Source of the DNA: Flavobacterium sp. N2820
GTDB taxonomy: Bacteria; Bacteroidota; Bacteroidia; Flavobacteriales; Flavobacteriaceae
Direction of reading: 5' to 3'
NCBI RefSeq assembly: GCF_025947285.1
Contig: NZ_CP110008.1
Coordinates: forward strand, 2,619,001 to 2,683,000
Length of the DNA stretch: 64,000 nucleotides
A model generated the notes under the pieces. That model was given only the letters and a program-made list of their open reading frames with translations, was not told the DNA's origin and did no database searches. Within the stretch, counting starts at the first letter, position 1, and each line of letters starts with the position of its first letter. Positions 26,806 to 34,777 of this stretch are shown piece by piece. The position numbers and the translations under genes were made by a program.

Positions 26806-27393
26806 ATGAACACTTTAAAAATAAACTTCAAAAATTGGTTTTTACTATTTATAGTTGTTGCTCCAATTTATACTGTTTTTGCACAAGATGCAAAGGTAGT
26901 TTTAGCAGAAAGTAAATTAGTTGTTGACGGAACTTCAAATGTGCATGATTGGACAATTGAAGCAAAAGCAATGAGTGGGAAAGCTTCGGCAACTTTAGAA
27001 GCAGGCGATTTAAAAGCACTAAAAAGTTTAGATTTTTCCGTTGAGGTTGAACAACTAAAAAGTGGTAAAAGTGGAATGGATAAAAACACTTTTAAAGCTT
27101 TAAAAAGTGCTACAAATAAAAACATCAGTTTCAAATTAGTGAAAGTGATTAAAATTACTACAGTTTCTGATAATAATTATACAATCGAAACACAAGGCGA
27201 TTTAACTATTGCAGGTGCTACAAAAAGAGTCAATCAAACTTTTACAGTTAAACTTATCGGTAAAAAAATGATTTTTTCTGGAAAGCAAAAAATTGATATG
27301 ACTTTATATGGTGTAGAACCACCAAAAGCATTAATGGGTACTATAAAAACAGGAAAAGATGTTGTCGTAGACTTCAAAGTAACCTACAACTAA
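26806..27393 (+). CDS. YceI family protein (first copy)
   Basis: A 195-residue exported protein: signal peptide (about 1-27, ending YTVFAQ), then a YceI lipocalin-like domain (AESKLVVDGTSNVHDWTIEA; ISFKLVKVIKI; GDLTIAGATKRVNQTFTVKL). YceI proteins bind polyisoprenoid-type lipids in the periplasm. The conserved start of the domain (xSxVxWxG-type, here LVVDGTSNVHDW) is present. It leads a cluster with a porin-like protein and a second YceI protein. Confidence 0.92.
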   Translation: MNTLKINFKNWFLLFIVVAPIYTVFAQDAKVVLAESKLVVDGTSNVHDWTIEAKAMSGKASATLEAGDLKALKSLDFSVEVEQLKSGKSGMDKNTFKALKSATNKNISFKLVKVIKITTVSDNNYTIETQGDLTIAGATKRVNQTFTVKLIGKKMIFSGKQKIDMTLYGVEPPKALMGTIKTGKDVVVDFKVTYN

Positions 27394-27440
27394 AGAAATA
27401 ATACTTATAACTAAATTACATATATTAAATTTTAAAAATC

Positions 27441-28829
27441 ATGAGAACATTTATTAAATTATCAGTCATAGTAGCAGCCTTAAGCTTTACAAGCGCTATA
27501 CAGGCTCAAGCCCCTTCTTTTGGGCAAATGCAAAACATGATTCCTAGAGATCAGTCAGGAATGAATGTATTTGATGTAAAAAAAGATAGCGTAGAATTTA
27601 AAGGATTAAGTGTTGATTTAGGTGCAGCATTTGCATTACAATATCAAGCTGTGAATTCGTTTAACGATCATGGAAGTTTACCAGCACCAATTGCAGGTTA
27701 TAAATTGAATAACTTAGAAAATAATTTCAATTTACCAATGGCAAATATGACAATTGGAGCCCAATTGTATGATGGAGTAAGAGTAAATTTAGACCTTTAT
27801 TTAGCAGCAAGACACCATAATGAAACTTGGGTTAAAGGTGGATATTTGCAAATCGATAAATTAGATTTCATTAAAAAAGATTTTATGGCAGATTTCATGA
27901 AATATACTACCATTAAAATTGGACAAATGGAAAACAATTATGGTGATGCACACTTTAGAAGATCAGATAATGGTCAAGCCATCTTTAATCCATTTATTGG
28001 GAATAATATTATGGACGCTTTTACCACAGAAATGGGAGCCGAAGTATACTATAATAGAGGTGGTTTTGTTAGTATGATTGGAGTAACTAACTCTAAATTG
28101 AACCAAAATGTTAAAGAAATTGTACCTGCTGCTCCAACAGCAATTGCACCAGATCCAAACACAACAATTAGTCCAACAATTCTAGCTAAATTAGGGTATG
28201 ACAAACAAATCAATGATGATTTAAGAATTAGAGTAACGGGGTCTTTATATCATGTAGCTAATTCAAGTGGTAACTTATACAGTTCTGACAGAGCAGGTAG
28301 CCGTTTCTATGGAGTAATGTCTCACGCTGCTTATACAGGAGGTGCTGGAACAGCTGTTGCTGATAATTTTGATCCAACTGCTAATTATACAACAGGTAGA
28401 TTTAATCCTGCATTCGGAAACTGGGCTACTTCATACATGTTTAACCCATTCATCAAATTTAGAGGATTTGAATTCTTCGGAACATTAGAATTTGCATCTG
28501 GTGGAGATTTTAAAGGAACTGATGATAAACGTACAGTAAATCAATATGCAGGTGATATCGTTTACAGATTTGGTCAAAACGAAAGATATTATGTAGGTGG
28601 TAAATTAAATACTGTATCAGGTAAATTAAGAAACGCAGATGCTGAAAAAGTAAATGTAAACAGATTTGAAGCCAGTGCAGGTTGGTTTATGACTAAAAAT
28701 GTATTAGCAAAATTAGCTTACGTTCAACAAAACTATCAAGGTTATAGCGAGTTTACAGGAGTGAATCCAAATGATCTATACGGAGGAAAATTCAATGGAG
28801 TAATGTTTGAAGCAATCATTAGTTTCTAA
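27441..28829 (+). CDS. Porin-like outer-membrane protein
   Basis: A 462-residue protein with a signal peptide (about 1-23, ending SAIQAQA). A beta-barrel pattern of alternating residues follows, ending in a terminal strand with C-terminal Phe (FNGVMFEAIISF). Long loops carry Gly/Asn/Asp-rich stretches. It resembles conserved flavobacterial barrel proteins found next to YceI genes; I cannot name a substrate. It lies 47 bases after YceI copy 1, probably in the same transcript, and is followed by a hairpin. Confidence 0.75.
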   Translation: MRTFIKLSVIVAALSFTSAIQAQAPSFGQMQNMIPRDQSGMNVFDVKKDSVEFKGLSVDLGAAFALQYQAVNSFNDHGSLPAPIAGYKLNNLENNFNLPMANMTIGAQLYDGVRVNLDLYLAARHHNETWVKGGYLQIDKLDFIKKDFMADFMKYTTIKIGQMENNYGDAHFRRSDNGQAIFNPFIGNNIMDAFTTEMGAEVYYNRGGFVSMIGVTNSKLNQNVKEIVPAAPTAIAPDPNTTISPTILAKLGYDKQINDDLRIRVTGSLYHVANSSGNLYSSDRAGSRFYGVMSHAAYTGGAGTAVADNFDPTANYTTGRFNPAFGNWATSYMFNPFIKFRGFEFFGTLEFASGGDFKGTDDKRTVNQYAGDIVYRFGQNERYYVGGKLNTVSGKLRNADAEKVNVNRFEASAGWFMTKNVLAKLAYVQQNYQGYSEFTGVNPNDLYGGKFNGVMFEAIISF

Positions 28830-28846
28830 AAAAAATAGTAAATTTA

Positions 28847-28880
28847 AAAGCGAAAAGGGTTAGCTCTTTTCGCTTTACTT
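28847..28880 (+). terminator. Hairpin between the porin-like gene and the second YceI gene
   Basis: AAAGCGAAAAG (28847-28857) and CTTTTCGCTTT (28866-28876) form an 11-bp stem. The ATG of the next gene is only 12 bases downstream, so it may attenuate rather than fully end transcription. Confidence 0.6.
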
Positions 28881-28887
28881 TAAGGTT

Positions 28888-29445
28888 ATGAAAGCAATAG
28901 GTATAATAATCGTCTTTATTCTTTTAAGTTTTGGTTTTACAAAAAATCAAACCAAAGTTAAAATCACGAATAAAAGTGAAGTGACTATTAAAGGGAAATC
29001 AAACGTTAATACATTTGAATGCAAATACAATTCAGATTATATTGAAGACGAAATTCATGTTTCTGTCACAAAAAGTAATTCAAAAATACTTTTAGATGGT
29101 GCTAAAATTGCAATAAAAAGCAATGGTTTTGATTGCGCTCACAAAATGATAACAAGAGATTTTAAATCTATTCTAAAAGCAGATGAAAATCCGCATATTG
29201 TAATTAATGTTAAAGAAATCAATAACACAAAAGAGAACATAACCGCAAAATTAAATGTAAAGATTGCAGGAATTGAAAAAGAATACACAGTTCCAGTAAC
29301 ATACAATCAAGCAACAAATAATGTTAAAGGGCAATTGAAATTAAACATCAAAGATTTTAAATTAAAATCGCCTAAGAAATTACTTGGAATGGTCGTGGTT
29401 AATGACAATGTTGAGATAAATTTCAATTTGTTTTTACAATATTAA
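28888..29445 (+). CDS. YceI family protein (second, divergent copy)
   Basis: A 185-residue protein with an N-terminal export signal (MKAIGIIIVFILLSFGFTKN). A divergent YceI-like domain follows (VTIKGKSNVNTFECKYNSDY; ENITAKLNVKIAGIEKEYTV; LKSPKKLLGMVVVNDNVEIN). It shares the S-N-V-x-x-F/W-x-C pattern after the first strand with YceI proteins. It lies directly after the porin-like gene; the arrangement suggests that both periplasmic carriers serve the same barrel. A terminator follows. Confidence 0.82.
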   Translation: MKAIGIIIVFILLSFGFTKNQTKVKITNKSEVTIKGKSNVNTFECKYNSDYIEDEIHVSVTKSNSKILLDGAKIAIKSNGFDCAHKMITRDFKSILKADENPHIVINVKEINNTKENITAKLNVKIAGIEKEYTVPVTYNQATNNVKGQLKLNIKDFKLKSPKKLLGMVVVNDNVEINFNLFLQY

Positions 29446-29467
29446 AAATTTATTTTTCAGTTAGTTT

Positions 29468-29499
29468 AGAAAGCAATCTTGATAAAAGGTTGCTTTTTC
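29468..29499 (+). terminator. Terminator after the second YceI gene
   Basis: GAAAGCAA and TTGCTTTTTC pair around a 13-base loop, followed by T-rich sequence. Confidence 0.6.
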
Positions 29500-29532
29500 T
29501 TTATACGATAGATTCTAACTATCAAATTATAA

Positions 29533-29571
29533 AAACTTTAAACTTCTAAACTTTTAAACTCCTAAACTTCT
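29533..29571. repeat. 8-bp AAACTTCT tandem repeat upstream of mrp
   Basis: AAACTTT, AAACTTCT, AAACTTTT, AAACTCCT and AAACTTCT stand head to tail from 29533 to 29571, directly before the -7 box at 29575. Confidence 0.8.
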
Positions 29572-29574
29572 TAT

Positions 29575-29582
29575 TATCTTTG
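29575..29582 (+). promoter_or_regulatory. -7 box of mrp
   Basis: TATCTTTG (TAnnTTTG). The transcript start is expected near 29588, upstream of the ATG at 29655 and after the TTG at 29580 that opens the same frame. Confidence 0.55.
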
Positions 29583-29654
29583 CAATCTAAAATCAGTCTG
29601 AATAAAAATGGATTTTTAATTACAATTAGCCTGATTACGAAAAAAATCAAACAG

Positions 29655-30797
29655 ATGAAACTAGATAGAAAAGAAATTTTAAGTGCATTAGAAACTATTT
29701 CGGTGGCTGGAGAAGGAAAAAACATGGTAGAAAGTGGTGCGGTTCAAAATGTAATCACTTTCGGAGATGAAGTTGTTGTTGATTTACTTTTATCAACACC
29801 AGCTCTACATATTAAAAAACGTGCAGAAGTTGATATTATTAAAGTAATACACGAAAAAGTATACGAAAAAGCCAAAGTAAAAGTAAATATTAAAGTTGAA
29901 GCGCCAGAAAAACCAGAAAACCCTAATTTGATTAGAGGTAAACAAATTCCTGGAATTTCAAATATTATTGCTGTAGCTTCTGGTAAAGGAGGAGTAGGAA
30001 AGTCTACTATTACCGCAAATCTTGCGGTAACATTAGCAAAAATGGGATTTAAAGTGGGGGTTTTAGATGCCGATATTTACGGACCATCAATGCCAATTAT
30101 GTTTGATGTAGAAAACGCAAAACCAATCTCGGTTGAAGTGGACGGAAAATCTAAAATGCAACCTGTTTCAAGTTATGGTGTAGAAATCTTATCAATAGGA
30201 TTTTTCACAAAACCAGATCAAGCGGTTATTTGGAGAGGTCCAATGGCTGCTAAAGCATTAAACCAAATGATTTTTGATGCCAACTGGGGTGAATTAGATT
30301 TCATGCTAATTGATTTACCACCAGGAACAGGCGATATTCATTTATCAATCATGCAATCGTTGCCAATTACGGGAGCAGTTGTAGTAAGTACACCTCAAGC
30401 AGTTGCGTTGGCCGATGCTAAAAAAGGAGTTTCCATGTTTATGTCAGAATCAATTAATGTCCCTGTTCTAGGAATTATTGAAAATATGGCTTATTTCACA
30501 CCCGAAGAACTTCCAGAAAATAAATATTATATCTTTGGTAAAGAAGGTGCAAAAAATTTAGCAGCTGATTTACAAGTACCACTTTTAGGAGAAGTGCCAT
30601 TAGTGCAAAGCATTCGCGAAGCAGGAGATTACGGTCGCCCAGCAGCATTGCAAACCGCATCAATATTAGAAAGTGTTTTTGAAACAATTACAAGAAATGT
30701 AGTGCAAGAAACGGTAAATCGTAATGAAACCTTACCTCCTACAGAAGCTATCAAAATAACAACAATGGCAGGATGTTCTGCTGTAAAAAAAAAGTAA
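29655..30797 (+). CDS. Mrp/NBP35 family Fe-S cluster carrier ATPase
   Basis: A 380-residue ApbC/Mrp-type P-loop protein. An N-terminal MIP18/DUF59 domain (about 1-75) is followed by the deviant Walker A VASGKGGVGKSTITANLA (about 110-127), LDADIYGPSMPIMF, and IDLPPGTGDIHLSIMQ. It acts as a scaffold or carrier for Fe-S clusters in the cytosol. ATG 29655 is chosen because the transcript starts near 29588 and the domain begins at MKLDRKEIL. The NifU-like gene that follows supports the Fe-S assembly role. Confidence 0.93.
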   Translation: MKLDRKEILSALETISVAGEGKNMVESGAVQNVITFGDEVVVDLLLSTPALHIKKRAEVDIIKVIHEKVYEKAKVKVNIKVEAPEKPENPNLIRGKQIPGISNIIAVASGKGGVGKSTITANLAVTLAKMGFKVGVLDADIYGPSMPIMFDVENAKPISVEVDGKSKMQPVSSYGVEILSIGFFTKPDQAVIWRGPMAAKALNQMIFDANWGELDFMLIDLPPGTGDIHLSIMQSLPITGAVVVSTPQAVALADAKKGVSMFMSESINVPVLGIIENMAYFTPEELPENKYYIFGKEGAKNLAADLQVPLLGEVPLVQSIREAGDYGRPAALQTASILESVFETITRNVVQETVNRNETLPPTEAIKITTMAGCSAVKKK

Positions 30798-30872
30798 ACA
30801 GTTTACACTCTCAGTTGGCAGTTTGAACACTGTTTTTGTAACTGAGACTGCGACTGAAAACTGAAAACTAAA
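30798..30872. repeat. CAGTTT/ACTGAAAAC phrase repeat between mrp and nifU-like gene
   Basis: The left half carries CAGTTTACAC, TCTCAGTTGG, CAGTTTGAAC. The right half carries the opposite orientation, ACTGAGACTG, CGACTGAAAA, CTGAAAACT. The period is about 10 bp and the two halves can fold on each other. Confidence 0.7.
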
Positions 30873-30876
30873 AATT

Positions 30877-31116
30877 ATGACTACAATAGAAATAAAAGAT
30901 AATGTTGAAAAAGCATTAGAAGAAATTCGTCCGTTTTTAAATTCTGATGGTGGAAACATTTCATTAGTAGAAATTATTGATGACAAACATGTAAAAGTAC
31001 GATTAGAAGGTGCTTGTACAAATTGCAGTTTAAGTATTAGTACAATGAAAGCAGGAGTAGAAACTACAATAAAAAAGTATGTTCCTCAAATTGAAACAGT
31101 AGAAAATATTGCCTAG
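30877..31116 (+). CDS. NifU-like C-terminal domain protein (Fe-S scaffold)
   Basis: A 79-residue single-domain NifU/NfuA protein with the cluster-binding CTNC motif (ACTNCSLSISTMKAGVETTI) and the conserved start EEIRPFLNSDGGNISLVEI. It accepts and delivers Fe-S clusters. It follows mrp by 79 bases of repeat sequence, so both may share a transcript. The length is normal for this short form. Confidence 0.93.
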   Translation: MTTIEIKDNVEKALEEIRPFLNSDGGNISLVEIIDDKHVKVRLEGACTNCSLSISTMKAGVETTIKKYVPQIETVENIA

Positions 31117-31127
31117 TAGACAAAGTA

Positions 31128-31139
31128 TGATATAAATCA
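31128..31139. promoter_or_regulatory. FNR/CRP-like palindrome upstream of ferredoxin reductase
   Basis: TGATATAAATCA (TGAT-N4-ATCA) matches the half-site geometry of FNR/CRP-family operators, 50 bases before the ATG at 31190. It has the same form as the site at 26739-26750. Confidence 0.45.
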
Positions 31140-31189
31140 TATTTATACATTTTACTAGTTTGTTACTTTGCTATCACAAATTTTAAAAA

Positions 31190-32248
31190 ATGATTAAAAC
31201 AGATATTCTTATAATTGGCGCAGGTCCTACGGGTCTTTTTGCCGTTTTCGAAGCCGGATTATTGCAATTAAAATGTCATATCATTGATGCCTTACCTCAG
31301 CCCGGTGGACAATTAGCTGAATTATATCCTAAAAAACCCATTTTTGATATTCCAGGTTATCCTTCAGTATTAGCAGGAGATTTGGTTACTAACTTAATGG
31401 AACAAATAAAACAGTTTCAACCAGGATTTACACTAGGAGAAACTGCGGAAACCATAGAAAAATTAGAAGATGGAACTTTTATTGTAACCACAAACGAAGG
31501 TACACAACATCACGCAAAAGCAATTGCAATTGCGGGTGGTTTAGGTACTTTTGAACCAAGAAAACCCCTTTTAAAAGACATCGAATTTTACGAAAAAGAA
31601 GATCGCGGAGTAGATTACTTCGTAAAAGATCCAGAAAAATATCGTGGAAAAAATATTGTAATTGCTGGTGGAGGAGATTCTGCTTTAGATTGGAGTATTT
31701 TCTTGTCTAATGTTTCGAATTCAGTGACATTGGTACATAGAAGAAACGAATTTCGAGGTGCTTTAGATTCGGTTGAAAAAGTACAAGAATTAAAATCGGC
31801 AGGAAAAATTAAATTGATTACACCTGCAGAAGTGGTTGGTTTCAAAGGAAGTGAACGAATAGAATCGTTAGATATTGAAATGAATGGTGCGCGAATGAAT
31901 GTTCCTACCGATTATTTTATTCCACTGTTTGGATTAACACCAAAGTTAGGTCCAATTGCAAATTGGGGATTAGAAATTGAAAAAAACGCCATCAAAGTAA
32001 ATAACGCATTAGATTATCAAACGAATATCGACGGAATTTATGCTATTGGTGATGTCAACATTTATCCAGGGAAATTAAAACTAATTTTATGTGGTTTTCA
32101 CGAAGCTACTTTAATGTGTCAAAGTGTTTATAATAGAATTAATCCAGGAAAACGTTATGTGTTAAAATACACCACCGTTTCTGGAGTAGATGGTTTTGAC
32201 GGAACCAGAAAAGAAGCTGAAAAAGCCGTAGTAAAATCGATTGATTAA
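31190..32248 (+). CDS. Ferredoxin--NADP+ reductase, thioredoxin-reductase type
   Basis: A 352-residue FAD/NAD(P) oxidoreductase with an N-terminal FAD motif IIGAGPTGLFAVFEAGLL (residues 7-24), the mid-domain NAD(P) motif IVIAGGGDSALDW, and the C-terminal FAD motif GIYAIGDVN. The CxxC of thioredoxin reductases is absent, which defines the TrxR-like ferredoxin-NADP reductase group. A [2Fe-2S] ferredoxin gene starts one base after its stop, so the pair very probably forms one electron-transfer unit. Confidence 0.92.
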   Translation: MIKTDILIIGAGPTGLFAVFEAGLLQLKCHIIDALPQPGGQLAELYPKKPIFDIPGYPSVLAGDLVTNLMEQIKQFQPGFTLGETAETIEKLEDGTFIVTTNEGTQHHAKAIAIAGGLGTFEPRKPLLKDIEFYEKEDRGVDYFVKDPEKYRGKNIVIAGGGDSALDWSIFLSNVSNSVTLVHRRNEFRGALDSVEKVQELKSAGKIKLITPAEVVGFKGSERIESLDIEMNGARMNVPTDYFIPLFGLTPKLGPIANWGLEIEKNAIKVNNALDYQTNIDGIYAIGDVNIYPGKLKLILCGFHEATLMCQSVYNRINPGKRYVLKYTTVSGVDGFDGTRKEAEKAVVKSID

Positions 32249-32249
32249 C

Positions 32250-32582
32250 ATGCCACAAGACGTAACCATTTTTATAACAGACAGAAACGGTATTAAACAC
32301 GAAGTGTTAGCGCCAACTGATATGAACATGAACATCATGGAGTTAATTCGTTCCTATGAATTAGCTGAAGAAGGTACAGTTGGTGTTTGCGGAGGAATGG
32401 CTATGTGTGCTTCCTGCCAATGTTATATTTTAAACGATGTAATCTCATTGGAACGAAATCCAGATGAAGAAGCAATGCTTTGGGAAGCGTATCATGTAAA
32501 GGATAATTCCAGATTAGGTTGCCAAATTCCAATTACAGAAGATTTAGAAGGTTTAGCAATTGAAATAGCCCCAGAACAATAA
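32250..32582 (+). CDS. [2Fe-2S] ferredoxin
   Basis: A 110-residue adrenodoxin-like ferredoxin. Cluster ligands are visible in CGGMAMCASCQC and the later LGCQIP. It carries electrons to or from the adjacent reductase. The ATG at 32250 follows the reductase stop by one base, and translational coupling is likely; an in-frame TTG at 32241 would lie inside the reductase. A bidirectional terminator follows. Confidence 0.93.
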   Translation: MPQDVTIFITDRNGIKHEVLAPTDMNMNIMELIRSYELAEEGTVGVCGGMAMCASCQCYILNDVISLERNPDEEAMLWEAYHVKDNSRLGCQIPITEDLEGLAIEIAPEQ

Positions 32583-32583
32583 T

Positions 32584-32613
32584 AAAAAAAGCGAGAATTT
32601 TTCTCGCTTTTTT
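32584..32613. terminator. Bidirectional terminator between ferredoxin and DUF3050 genes
   Basis: AAAAAAAGCGAGAA and TTCTCGCTTTTTTT form a long stem, with A and T runs suited to both convergent genes. Confidence 0.85.
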
Positions 32614-32615
32614 TA

Positions 32616-33398
32616 TTATACTAATTCATGTTTATGTTCCATTTGTTCTTCAATTGCATCCCAAAGTCCGATTCTTTTTTCCAACGCTAAAATAGAAATT
32701 TCTTGCACTTCATTCCATTTTTGTTCCGATGTTCCGCATAGTTCATTAATCATCTGCATTGCCATAGGTCCATGTTCATCGGCGTCTAATTCAATATGTC
32801 TTTCAAAGTAATAAATTAGTTTTGATAAATTGGTTTCAGGGAAATTTTGCTGAAAACTTTTTAAAATTTCGGTAAACATATTCGGAATCAAATCTTCTCT
32901 TCCAAAAGTAAAAGCAGCTGCAATTTCATGTGGTTTTCCTTGTTCAATTACTCGAAATGTAAAATCTAAAAAAGCTTTAACATTTGGATGTAAATCACTT
33001 TGTTTAATAGATACAAAAATGTTTTTTGTCTCTTCTACATTCTGTAAAAAACTAGTAATTTGGGTTGTCGAAGCACCACATTGTTTCATCGCATCTAAGT
33101 ACATTTCAAAATGACTTTGTCTAGTTCCCTCAATTGTTAAATCGGTTTCTTCGGCTACAACAATTTCGTTAATTAAATAGCGAATTTCTGGATTTCCTAT
33201 GGGTAACCAAGGTGTTGTTGTGCAAGTTAATTTGTTTTGTAAGGCTTTTAATAAAGACATAAAATCCCACACAGCATATATGTGATTTTCTAAAAAACAA
33301 TGTAAATCTTCAATGGTTTTAACTTTGTTGTACAACGAATGATTTAACAATTGTTCTTTCTGATTTTGTATCGATTGGTTTATTGTTTGAATATCCAT
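32616..33398 (-). CDS. DUF3050 domain-containing protein
   Basis: A 260-residue all-helical protein of DUF3050, probably with a heme-oxygenase-like fold. Conserved acidic/His residues occur in FLENHIYAVWDFMSLLKALQ, INEIVVAEETD, TFGREDLIPNMFTEIL and YYFERHIELDADEHGPMA, a pattern compatible with a di-metal site as in HO-like oxidases. The substrate is unknown. It is a single gene, convergent with the ferredoxin operon. Confidence 0.88.
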   Translation of the reverse strand: MDIQTINQSIQNQKEQLLNHSLYNKVKTIEDLHCFLENHIYAVWDFMSLLKALQNKLTCTTTPWLPIGNPEIRYLINEIVVAEETDLTIEGTRQSHFEMYLDAMKQCGASTTQITSFLQNVEETKNIFVSIKQSDLHPNVKAFLDFTFRVIEQGKPHEIAAAFTFGREDLIPNMFTEILKSFQQNFPETNLSKLIYYFERHIELDADEHGPMAMQMINELCGTSEQKWNEVQEISILALEKRIGLWDAIEEQMEHKHELV

Positions 33399-33469
33399 GA
33401 GGCAATTTTATTTTTATTTACGAAATAGTATTGGTAAATGGTTTTTTACTTCCTAACAATACAAATGTA

Positions 33470-33499
33470 AAAATGCTTCCCTAAAAAGAGAAGCATTTT
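33470..33499 (-). terminator. Terminator of glutaryl-CoA dehydrogenase
   Basis: AAAATGCTTC (33470-33479) and GAAGCATTTT (33490-33499) form a 10-bp stem, followed by T-rich sequence on the minus strand. Confidence 0.75.
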
Positions 33500-33523
33500 G
33501 TATCAATTTTATCTATTGTTTAA

Positions 33524-34702
33524 TTACTTAAATGCAGGGAAACCCGTTACATCCATTCCTGTAATTAACAAGTGAATGTCGTGTGTCCCTTCATAAGTTA
33601 CTACAGATTCTAAATTCATCATATGTCGCATGATAGAATATTCTCCTGTAATTCCCATTCCACCAAGCATTTGACGTGCATCACGAGCAATTGTTAATGC
33701 CATATCAACGTTGTTTCTTTTTGCCATCGAAATTTGAGCTGTTGTAGCTTTTCCTTCGTTTCTTAAAACACCCAATCTCCAAGTTAATAATTGCGCTTTC
33801 GTGATTTCGGTAATCATTTCAGCTAATTTCTTTTGTTGTAATTGTGTTGCTCCAATTGGTTTGTCAAACTGAATTCTTTCTTTTGAATAGCGTAAAGCAG
33901 TGTCATAACAATCCATTGCTGCTCCAATCGCTCCCCAAGCAATTCCATAACGAGCCGAATCTAAACAGCCAAGTGGTGCTCCTAATCCAGATTTGTTTGG
34001 TAATAAGTTTTCTTTTGGAACTTTTACGTTGTCAAAAATAAGTTCTCCAGTAGCTGAAGCTCTTAACGACCATTTATTATGTGTTTCTGGAGTTGAAAAA
34101 CCTTCCATGCCGCGTTCCACGATTAATCCGTGAATTCTTCCTTCTTCATTTTTAGCCCAAACTACTGCAATGTCAGCGAAAGGCGCATTTGAAATCCACA
34201 TTTTAGCACCATTTAAAAGATAATGATCACCCATATCTTTATAATTAGTTACCATTCCTGCTGGATTTGAACCATAATCTGGTTCAGTTAAACCAAAACA
34301 TCCAATGAATTCTCCAGTGGCTAATTTTGGTAAATATTTCATTCTTTGTTCTTCGTTTCCATATTTCCAAATAGGATACATAACCAATGAAGATTGAACG
34401 GAAGAGGTTGAACGTACGCCCGAATCTCCTCTTTCAATTTCTTGCATGATTAATCCATAAGAAATTTGGTCTAATCCAGCACCTCCATATTCTACAGGAA
34501 TATAAGGGCCAAATCCACCAATTTCGCCCAAACCTTTTACGATTTGATGTGGAAATTCTGCTCTTTGTGCGTATTCTTCAATAATTGGAGATACTTCTTT
34601 TTTTACCCAAGCACGTGCAGCATCACGCACCATTTTATGTTCGTCAGATAATAATTCGTCTAATAAATAATAATCTGGAGATTGAAATAAGTCTGGTCTC
34701 AT
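33524..34702 (-). CDS. gcdH: Glutaryl-CoA dehydrogenase (acyl-CoA dehydrogenase family)
   Basis: A 392-residue flavoenzyme that oxidises and decarboxylates glutaryl-CoA to crotonyl-CoA in lysine/tryptophan breakdown. Family features are IGGFGPYIPVEYGGAG, CFGLTEPDYGSNPAGM, the Arg-rich SARYGIAWGA, and the catalytic Glu in VVTYEGTHDIHLLITG. The TYEGT context and substrate region fit the glutaryl group better than short-chain dehydrogenases. ATG 34702 is preferred over GTG 34723. It links to the saccharopine dehydrogenase at 3382-4752 in the same pathway. Confidence 0.92.
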   Translation of the reverse strand: MRPDLFQSPDYYLLDELLSDEHKMVRDAARAWVKKEVSPIIEEYAQRAEFPHQIVKGLGEIGGFGPYIPVEYGGAGLDQISYGLIMQEIERGDSGVRSTSSVQSSLVMYPIWKYGNEEQRMKYLPKLATGEFIGCFGLTEPDYGSNPAGMVTNYKDMGDHYLLNGAKMWISNAPFADIAVVWAKNEEGRIHGLIVERGMEGFSTPETHNKWSLRASATGELIFDNVKVPKENLLPNKSGLGAPLGCLDSARYGIAWGAIGAAMDCYDTALRYSKERIQFDKPIGATQLQQKKLAEMITEITKAQLLTWRLGVLRNEGKATTAQISMAKRNNVDMALTIARDARQMLGGMGITGEYSIMRHMMNLESVVTYEGTHDIHLLITGMDVTGFPAFK

Positions 34703-34777
34703 AGTTTTTGATTTGAAAGTCACAAAAGTAAGTAAAGATTTTTAACAAATCAATTAACAAATGTTATAATTTTTAAA

